Of a stretch of DNA of 12,031 bases, positions 6,889 through 12,031 are shown one piece after another. The stretch lies in assembly GCA_017559685.1 (NCBI GenBank), contig JAFYQY010000085.1, positions 1-12,031 of the forward strand. The letters are read 5' to 3'. Both the position numbers and the translations under genes were made by a program. The notes beneath the pieces are model-generated. The model worked only from the letters and a program-made list of their open reading frames with translations. It was not told the DNA's origin and did not search any database. How positions within the stretch are numbered: position 1 is the stretch's first letter; each line of letters starts with the position of its first letter. The stretch is from Alistipes sp. (lineage in GTDB: Bacteria; Bacteroidota; Bacteroidia; Bacteroidales; Rikenellaceae).

Positions 6889-8106
6889 CTACTTGCTAAT
6901 ATCCTTCTTCTTGAAGATGCGATCCATCACAATGGCAATTGCACCGTCGCCCGAAACGTTACAAGCAGGGCCGTAACCATCGAGTGCGAGATAGATAGCC
7001 ATAAGCAACGCAGTCATCTCAGGCGTAAAGTTCAAGATAGAGCCGAGCAAACCTACCGACGCCATCAAAACGCCACCCATAACGCCAGGAGAGGATACCG
7101 CTGCGATAGCCTGCATCAAGGCGAAGTTGACGAACATTGCCAACGGAATATCAACGCCAAACATATAGGCAACAGCCACCGATGTGGTAACCAATTTGAT
7201 TGTCGAGCCACACATATGTGTGTTCGAGCAGATAGGAATTACGAAGTTCGCAATATCCTCACGCACACCGCTTTTGAGTGTGCATTTTGTAGTTACAGGG
7301 ATAACCGCAGCCGACGAACAAATCGAGAAACCTGTGAGGTATGCAGGGAGGATGTTGTAGATGCAACGGAATGGGTTCTTACGAGCGATAATGCACGCAA
7401 TAAGATACTGTGCAATGAGGTAGAGAATAGACAAAACTACACCCGTGCCGATAACCTTCGCACCCGTTCCGAGTACTACGTCGATAACACCCTTTGCGCT
7501 CATCTCGCAAATCATAGTGAAGATGTAGATAGGCAAGAGTGGAATGATAGCCTTCTCGATAGCCAACTTTACAATCTCGCCAAACTCCTCAAACCAAGTC
7601 TTTACCGACTCGGCCTTGATGAAGATGCAACCCAAGCCGATTACGAACGAGAGTACGATAGCCGTCATCATATCGCATACTGGTGGAATCTTGAGGTTGA
7701 AATATGGCAAAAACTCCTTCTCCGAGAGTGCCTCAGCGGTCAATTCTCCTGGCTCGAGAATGTGTGGGAAGAACTCTGTGGCGCAGCTGTACGAGAACAA
7801 CGCACCACCTACGGTCGAGATGTAAGATACTGCGATAACAAGGAGCAACATCTTGCCTGCGCCCTTACCTAAGTTCGAGATGGCAGGTGTTACCAAGCCC
7901 AATACCAACAATGGCACAGCGAACTTCAATAACTGCGCAAAGAGAACGTTGAAAGTCTTGAGAATGCGGATGAAGCCCTCAAAACAGCCGTTCATCCAAA
8001 CCGAATCCTCAGGAATAAGCTTGCCTACGAGACCGAGCAAAGCACCTACTGCGATGGCGATAACCACCTTCGGAAAGAGTCCGAGTTTAATCTTCTTTTT
8101 CTCCAT
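6889..8106 (-). CDS. Dicarboxylate/amino acid:cation symporter (SLC1/DAACS family), divergent
   Basis: This 405-residue multi-spanning inner-membrane protein belongs to the GltPh/SLC1 fold, which couples solute uptake to Na+ or H+. The family landmarks are present but altered. The HP1 tip is SSAAVIPVT at 264-272 (usually SSSATLP). The TM7 motif NMDGT becomes HMCGS at 297-301. The HP2 tip is SSPGVMGG at 338-345. TM8 keeps Asp376, Asn383 and Asp387 in DGYGPACNVSGD, but the substrate-contacting Arg of the family (GltPh Arg397) aligns with Gly379 and the next residue with Pro380. The substrate is therefore probably not glutamate, aspartate or a C4-dicarboxylate; a neutral amino acid or another small solute is more likely. 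It is the last gene of the minus-strand run, 28 bp after the EamA gene and just before a strong terminator. Confidence 0.85.
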   Translation of the reverse strand: MEKKKIKLGLFPKVVIAIAVGALLGLVGKLIPEDSVWMNGCFEGFIRILKTFNVLFAQLLKFAVPLLVLGLVTPAISNLGKGAGKMLLLVIAVSYISTVGGALFSYSCATEFFPHILEPGELTAEALSEKEFLPYFNLKIPPVCDMMTAIVLSFVIGLGCIFIKAESVKTWFEEFGEIVKLAIEKAIIPLLPIYIFTMICEMSAKGVIDVVLGTGAKVIGTGVVLSILYLIAQYLIACIIARKNPFRCIYNILPAYLTGFSICSSAAVIPVTTKCTLKSGVREDIANFVIPICSNTHMCGSTIKLVTTSVAVAYMFGVDIPLAMFVNFALMQAIAAVSSPGVMGGVLMASVGLLGSILNFTPEMTALLMAIYLALDGYGPACNVSGDGAIAIVMDRIFKKKDISK

Positions 8107-8134
8107 AAATATAGTTTTTAAGTTTATATAATCA

Positions 8135-9031
8135 TTACTTCGAGCCGATGTACAAGAACACCATACCTACAAGTATCAGTGCCAAATCTATCGCCTTAGC
8201 CTTGAGGTTGCGCTCGCCAAAGAGCAAAGCTCCACAACTGAACGATACCAAGACCGATGAACGACGTATCATCGACACCACTGCAATCATCGCTGCACTA
8301 TCACGCAAAGCGTAGAGATAGGCCATATCGGCGGTTGTTAATAATATCGAAATCATCGGTATTGCCCACGACCAATGGAATGGTTGCTCGCTTCGCTTTG
8401 GTAGCCACAATATCGCCACAATTGCCGACATCAGCAAGAACTGATAGAACGAGTACCAACTCTGCACGAATACAGGGTTGAGCGAGTGCATTATATGGCG
8501 ATCGTAGAGACCGCAAAATACTCCAATCAATGCCGCCGCTGCAACGCACAATATCCAGCGGTTTCGAGTAAAATTTATACCCTCCTTCTTGCTCGAACGG
8601 CTCAATAAATAGAGCGAAACGATAGCGAGAATTACGCCTACCCACTGGTATCCGTTGAGCCTTTCGCCAAATATAATCATCGCTCCCACAAGCGTCAGTA
8701 CGGGGCGTGTGGCGTTTATCGGGCCAACGAGGGTTATCGGCAGATGCTTAATGCCAAAGTAGCCAAATATCCACGATGCAAGCACCATTATAGCCTTCAA
8801 AAAGACCATTGCGTGGTCGTGCAATGAGCCTTCGGTTGTGGCGAAAACAGAACCATCGAGCCACTCTCCGCCAACCAATGAATCGAGCAGTGCTGGGGCA
8901 AATATAATCGTCGAAAATAGGGTGTTAAACCACAATACGGGGAGTACAGCATTTGCCTTCAATGAGTGCTTCTTGGCCACATCGTAGAGACCCAGCATCA
9001 AGGCTGAAAGAAACGCTAACGACACCCACAT
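8135..9031 (-). CDS. EamA/DMT-family transporter
   Basis: This 298-residue, very hydrophobic protein has about ten predicted membrane segments arranged as two homologous halves, the usual form of the drug/metabolite transporter superfamily. Each half ends in the same signature, FGER, at residues 121-124 and 271-274, followed by a helix running into a basic end (YLLSRSSKK at the middle, YIGSK at the C-terminus). A Pro-Ile-Asn-Ala-Thr-Arg-Pro segment at 104-110 and its counterpart SMIRRSS at 253-259 lie in the conserved helix before each FGER. Members move amino acids, nucleosides, sugars or metabolites; the substrate cannot be told here. The ATG lies only 4 bp after the ubiA stop codon, so translation is probably coupled to the prenyltransferase gene. 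Confidence 0.88.
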   Translation of the reverse strand: MWVSLAFLSALMLGLYDVAKKHSLKANAVLPVLWFNTLFSTIIFAPALLDSLVGGEWLDGSVFATTEGSLHDHAMVFLKAIMVLASWIFGYFGIKHLPITLVGPINATRPVLTLVGAMIIFGERLNGYQWVGVILAIVSLYLLSRSSKKEGINFTRNRWILCVAAAALIGVFCGLYDRHIMHSLNPVFVQSWYSFYQFLLMSAIVAILWLPKRSEQPFHWSWAIPMISILLTTADMAYLYALRDSAAMIAVVSMIRRSSVLVSFSCGALLFGERNLKAKAIDLALILVGMVFLYIGSK

Positions 9032-9035
9032 TTCC

Positions 9036-9890
9036 CTATCCGAAGATTAAAATATTAGCAATGACAAAGCCCGCTAAAGTGAGGCTTGCCAAACCGTTCA
9101 AAGTACCAAACGCAATGCCTATCGAGCGCTGCTTTTTCGGTGTTACGAGTATGTGCTCCGCCACCAAAATTGCGGTGAATACTCCCACTCCGCACCATAG
9201 CAACCAGCTCTGTGGCAGATGGAGCGCAAAGAGTACCAACGCTGCAACGCTTACGCAGTGCAAGGCAATACTTATATATAAGGATGTTGCCACCGAAAAT
9301 TTCGAAGGGATAGAGTGCAGGCCTCGCTTGCGGTCGAACTCCGCATCCTGCAACGCATAGATGATGTCAAAACCGCCACACCAGGTCAAAACCAACATCG
9401 ATAGCAGACACACTTGCCAAGTGAGGTATCCCGTAACGGCAATATAGGCTCCCGCAGGGGCGATGCCGAGCGACAGACCAAGCACAAGGTGCGCCAACGA
9501 GGTAAATCGCTTGCAGTAGCTGTAGAACATAATCACCGCCAATGCTACGGGCGAAAGAATCGCCGTAAGGGTGTTTATAGTGCAAGCCGTAGCGATAAAG
9601 AGCAGGGCGTTTACGACGATGAAAATCATCGCATTGCGAGGTGAAATTGCTCCTGCTGGTATCTCACGGTCGGCGGTGCGAGGATTCTCCTTGTCGATGT
9701 GGCGATCTGCCCATCGATTGAAGCCCATAGCCACATTGCGAGCAAATACCATACATAGCACCACCTGCGCCAGCAGTATCCACTCGAACTCCGCCTTTGT
9801 GCTCCAGAGTGCATACACAAACGCCATCAACGCAAATGGCATTGCGAAGATGGTGTGAGCAAACTTTACCAGACGGAAGTATTTTAACAT
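9036..9890 (-). CDS. ubiA: UbiA-family polyprenyltransferase (4-hydroxybenzoate/MqnP type)
   Basis: This 284-residue integral membrane enzyme attaches a polyprenyl chain to an aromatic quinone precursor. Both Mg-diphosphate motifs are visible: Asn58-Asp62-Asp66 in NRWADRHID, followed by NPRT, and Asp175-Asp182-Asp186 in the DIIYALQDAEFD segment. About eight to nine hydrophobic helices surround them. The NPRTADREIPAG stretch (69-80) resembles the UbiA-like group often annotated as 4-hydroxybenzoate octaprenyltransferase, which includes MqnP of the futalosine menaquinone route, more than it resembles MenA. Because Bacteroidales make menaquinone and not ubiquinone, the substrate is probably a menaquinone precursor; this is inference. 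The gene symbol names the family only. It is translated just ahead of the EamA transporter (4-bp gap). Confidence 0.88.
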   Translation of the reverse strand: MLKYFRLVKFAHTIFAMPFALMAFVYALWSTKAEFEWILLAQVVLCMVFARNVAMGFNRWADRHIDKENPRTADREIPAGAISPRNAMIFIVVNALLFIATACTINTLTAILSPVALAVIMFYSYCKRFTSLAHLVLGLSLGIAPAGAYIAVTGYLTWQVCLLSMLVLTWCGGFDIIYALQDAEFDRKRGLHSIPSKFSVATSLYISIALHCVSVAALVLFALHLPQSWLLWCGVGVFTAILVAEHILVTPKKQRSIGIAFGTLNGLASLTLAGFVIANILIFG

Positions 9891-9954
9891 ACCATTATAA
9901 AGCCTTTAGCTGTTAGCCATTAGCCAATTTTTAATTTTACATTTTTAATTGCTT
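9891..9954. other. 64-bp gap with three tandem TTAGCYR heptamers
   Basis: This gap between the BspA-like gene and ubiA contains three heptamers in tandem on the plus strand: TTAGCTG (9906-9912), TTAGCCA (9913-9919) and TTAGCCA (9920-9926). They are followed by an A/T-rich run with repeated TTTTTAATT. It is the longest gap in the minus-strand run, so a promoter for ubiA could sit here, but I see no good TAnnTTTG box. No convincing terminator hairpin is present, so read-through from upstream is likely. Confidence 0.5.
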
Positions 9955-11127
9955 CTATATTCCCTCAAGACTGTCGGCATACTCATTCCACATCTCGTTT
10001 GCGATGTAGGTGTTATAAGCCTCCGACGGAATATAAATCTTGCGTCCTGTGGCATTGTAACCGAATACATACTCGTCGCCAAGTACAGGTGGCTCCGCAA
10101 CCATACATTTAACGCTCTTAAGAGCCTGGCAACCCATAAAGGCTCTGCCTTTAATCTCGGTTATGCTCTTGCCGAGGTCTACGTGGCTAAGTCCCATACA
10201 ACCTCGGAAAGCCTCCTCGCCAACACTCTTGAGCGAACTATCAGCCACAAGAGACTTGATGTTGCTACAACCCTGGAAAGCTCGATCTTTGATTGTCTCT
10301 ACACCCTGCAATGAGAGTGCCGATGCTGATACGCCATTTATGTATAGCTCACCGAACATATAGAGAGGATTCGAGAATGAGTTTTCAAAATCGATTCCGC
10401 ACCACGCTTCTGCACTTTGAATATCGACCTTCGAAATGTTCTCGCAACCGTAGAAGGCGTCTTTGCCGATGCTCTTTATTGAGCCTGCGAACTTTACGCT
10501 AGAAAGAGTTGTACAGTTGTAGAAGGCGTAGTCACCGATACTCTCCACCCAATCAGGAATTACAAGTTCGGAAACCTTCTTTCCGTTTATGAGAAATTCA
10601 CCGCTGTAGTTGATAGGGTTTGCTGTGTCGTTGGCAAACTCGATCTCGCACCAATAACCCACCGATGCAACGTGAATAGAGTAGAGCGCATTGCATCCGT
10701 CGAATGCCTTAAAACCACACTTCTTGATTTTGCGGCCGAAGGTTATACACTCCAACTGAATACACTCGAAGAATGCTCGCTCACCGATGGTTGTTACACC
10801 GTCGGGTAACGATATATTGTTGATATTGCGGCAGTTATTGAATGCGTTGGCGCCGATTGTGGTGAGCGGCTCGGCAAAGCGAATGATATTAGCTTCAAAC
10901 TCCGAGTACTCATCCGAGTATTCAATATCTACAATTGCGCAGTTAAAAGCCTCATCATCAAGAGCCATTAACTCTCGACCGTCGATGGTTGTAAACCATA
11001 TCTCGTTGTCGGCAGGTGTGCCGAGCGACTTGATTGTGGTATCGGGTGGAGTTATCGGCTCAGGCTCGTTACAAGCTACCAAACCTACCGCCAACACAGC
11101 GCATAAAACCTTCAAGAAGTTCTTCAT
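9955..11127 (-). CDS. BspA-like leucine-rich-repeat (LRR_5) lipoprotein
   Basis: This 390-residue predicted lipoprotein has the signal MKNFLKVLCAVLAVGLVAC with a clear LVAC lipobox (Cys19), followed by a short acidic/proline linker. The rest is built of BspA/Treponema-type leucine-rich repeats. The hallmark AFxxC occurs eight times, at residues 95-99, 118-122, 141-145, 201-205, 224-228, 283-287, 306-310 and 329-333. Two insertions with the pattern WCxIxF, NP and ING (starting at Trp159 and Trp242) are spaced exactly 83 residues apart and look like an internal duplication. Family members sit at the cell surface and bind host proteins or other bacteria; the function here is unknown. The start lies 3 bp after the miaB stop codon, so it is probably co-expressed, though unlikely to act in tRNA modification. 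Confidence 0.9.
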   Translation of the reverse strand: MKNFLKVLCAVLAVGLVACNEPEPITPPDTTIKSLGTPADNEIWFTTIDGRELMALDDEAFNCAIVDIEYSDEYSEFEANIIRFAEPLTTIGANAFNNCRNINNISLPDGVTTIGERAFFECIQLECITFGRKIKKCGFKAFDGCNALYSIHVASVGYWCEIEFANDTANPINYSGEFLINGKKVSELVIPDWVESIGDYAFYNCTTLSSVKFAGSIKSIGKDAFYGCENISKVDIQSAEAWCGIDFENSFSNPLYMFGELYINGVSASALSLQGVETIKDRAFQGCSNIKSLVADSSLKSVGEEAFRGCMGLSHVDLGKSITEIKGRAFMGCQALKSVKCMVAEPPVLGDEYVFGYNATGRKIYIPSEAYNTYIANEMWNEYADSLEGI

Positions 11128-11130
11128 AAC

Positions 11131-12031
11131 CTATTCTGTTGCTTTTCCAAAGAGTGTAGCCGACGAGCAGTCGGTAATCTCGACCTCTACATAGTCGCCC
11201 GCCTTTAAACCATCAACACGGTCGAATACGACCATCTTATTCTGTGAAGTGCGACCGCAAAGCTGTTTGTCGCTACGCTTCGAACGACCCTCAACGAGCA
11301 CCTCGAATACCTTGCCAATATCCTTGCGGTTGCCCTCGAGTGAGAGAGTGTTCTGCAACGCAATAACCTCATTCAAACGGCGTGTCTTCTCCTCCTCGGG
11401 TACATCGTCCTCGAAGTGACGAGCCGAGAATGTGTCGGGACGTACCGAGTACTTAAACATAAAGGCTGAAGCATAGCCTACCTCTCGCATAAGTGATAGG
11501 GTAGCCTCGTGATCCTCCAATGTCTCGCCACAGAAGCCCGAGATAAGGTCGGTTGTGATAGCGCACTCAGGCATCGCCTTGCGGATAGCCGCCATACGCT
11601 CCAAGTACCACTCACGGGTATATTTGCGATTCATCTTCTCGAGCTGAGCATTCGAGCCCGACTGTGCCGGAAGGTGGACAGCCTTGCATATATTCTTGTA
11701 CGACGCCATTGTCTCAATCAACTCGTCGCTCAAATCTTTCGGATGTGATGTTGCGAAACGAACTCGCAAGAGTGGCGAAATCTCAGCCACCTTGGCCAAG
11801 AGTTTAGGGAAATTAACCTCGCCATCGGCATACGAGTTTACATTCTGACCGAGCAAGGTAACCTCACGATATCCATTCTCGAAGAGAGTGCGAGCCTCGC
11901 CCACGATAGTCTCGTGCGAACGGCTACGCTCACGACCACGAGTGTAAGGCACTACGCAGTAGGCGCAGAAGTTGTTGCAACCTCGCATAATCGAGATAAA
12001 ACCACTCACGCCATTCTTGTCGAGACGTACG
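11131..12031 (-). CDS. miaB: tRNA-2-methylthio-N6-dimethylallyladenosine synthase MiaB (partial, 5' end outside window)
   Basis: MiaB is a radical-SAM methylthiotransferase that converts i6A37 to ms2i6A37 in tRNAs reading UNN codons. The frame is open to the right edge, so the N-terminal UPF0004 domain, including its three cluster-binding cysteines, is outside. In the visible part, the radical-SAM motif CNNFCAYC (CxxxCxxC) lies about 18 residues in, directly followed by VVPYTRGRERSR, which is diagnostic for MiaB over MtaB or RimO. LLGQNVNSY, HLPAQSGS, MNRKYTREWY and TTDLISGFCGET follow in the usual order. A C-terminal TRAM domain occupies roughly the last 65 residues and ends in LFGKATE. An internal GTG at 12007-12009 is not the real start because homologous sequence (VRLDKNGV) continues upstream of it. 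About 300 of the usual 440 or so residues are seen. Confidence 0.96.
   Translation of the reverse strand, partial: VRLDKNGVSGFISIMRGCNNFCAYCVVPYTRGRERSRSHETIVGEARTLFENGYREVTLLGQNVNSYADGEVNFPKLLAKVAEISPLLRVRFATSHPKDLSDELIETMASYKNICKAVHLPAQSGSNAQLEKMNRKYTREWYLERMAAIRKAMPECAITTDLISGFCGETLEDHEATLSLMREVGYASAFMFKYSVRPDTFSARHFEDDVPEEEKTRRLNEVIALQNTLSLEGNRKDIGKVFEVLVEGRSKRSDKQLCGRTSQNKMVVFDRVDGLKAGDYVEVEITDCSSATLFGKATE

Noticed and set aside
6823..7872. Long open frame on the plus strand (349 codons) opposite the symporter gene
   Set aside because: It is antisense to a clear SLC1-family gene, starts inside a terminator region, has an Arg/Asn/Cys/His-rich composition without domains, and arises because the real gene rarely uses codons whose complement is a stop.
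12007..12009. GTG as the start of the miaB frame
   Set aside because: Conserved MiaB-like sequence continues in frame upstream to the window edge, and the family needs an N-terminal domain before the radical-SAM motif; the true start is outside the window.

Overview
The window looks like chromosomal DNA of a gut-type Bacteroidales bacterium; an Alistipes/Rikenellaceae-like source is my guess and not proven. The reasons are: a perfect Bacteroidetes-type -7 box (TAnnTTTG) upstream of pheT; A/T-rich leaders without Shine-Dalgarno sequences; lipoprotein signal peptides on a GH3 glycosidase and on a BspA-like leucine-rich-repeat protein; and protein sequences typical of that order. No tRNA, rRNA, CRISPR array, transposase, phage gene or defence system was seen.

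Layout. Bases 1-521 (minus) hold the N-terminal part of glyA (serine hydroxymethyltransferase), cut by the window edge. A 118-bp divergent promoter region separates it from fabG (640-1383, plus; 3-oxoacyl-ACP reductase). Bases 1384-1953 contain no gene. This stretch holds three tandem copies of a 125-126 bp imperfect palindrome, a perfect 10-bp-arm hairpin, short TGCCATTCA repeats and the terminator of the convergent gene. Next on the minus strand comes pheT (4257-6728; phenylalanyl-tRNA synthetase beta chain), followed after 20 bp by a GH3 beta-glucosidase-like lipoprotein (1954-4236). This pair has its own promoter and ends in a strong intrinsic terminator.

The right half is a minus-strand run read in the order miaB (partial, tRNA methylthiotransferase), BspA-like lipoprotein, UbiA-family prenyltransferase, EamA-family transporter and SLC1/DAACS-family symporter. 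The gaps are 3, 64, 4 and 28 bp, and the run ends in a perfect 12-bp terminator hairpin at 6830-6867. It looks like one or two operons, with the 64-bp gap as the likeliest internal break.

Functionally this is mostly core metabolism and translation (one-carbon metabolism, fatty acid synthesis, phenylalanine charging, tRNA modification, probable quinone prenylation), with two envelope lipoproteins and two inner-membrane transporters. I found no convincing new multi-gene system. The items most worth a second look are the triplicated palindromic element behind fabG, the symporter that has lost key substrate and sodium residues of its family, and the 83-residue internal duplication in the BspA-like lipoprotein.
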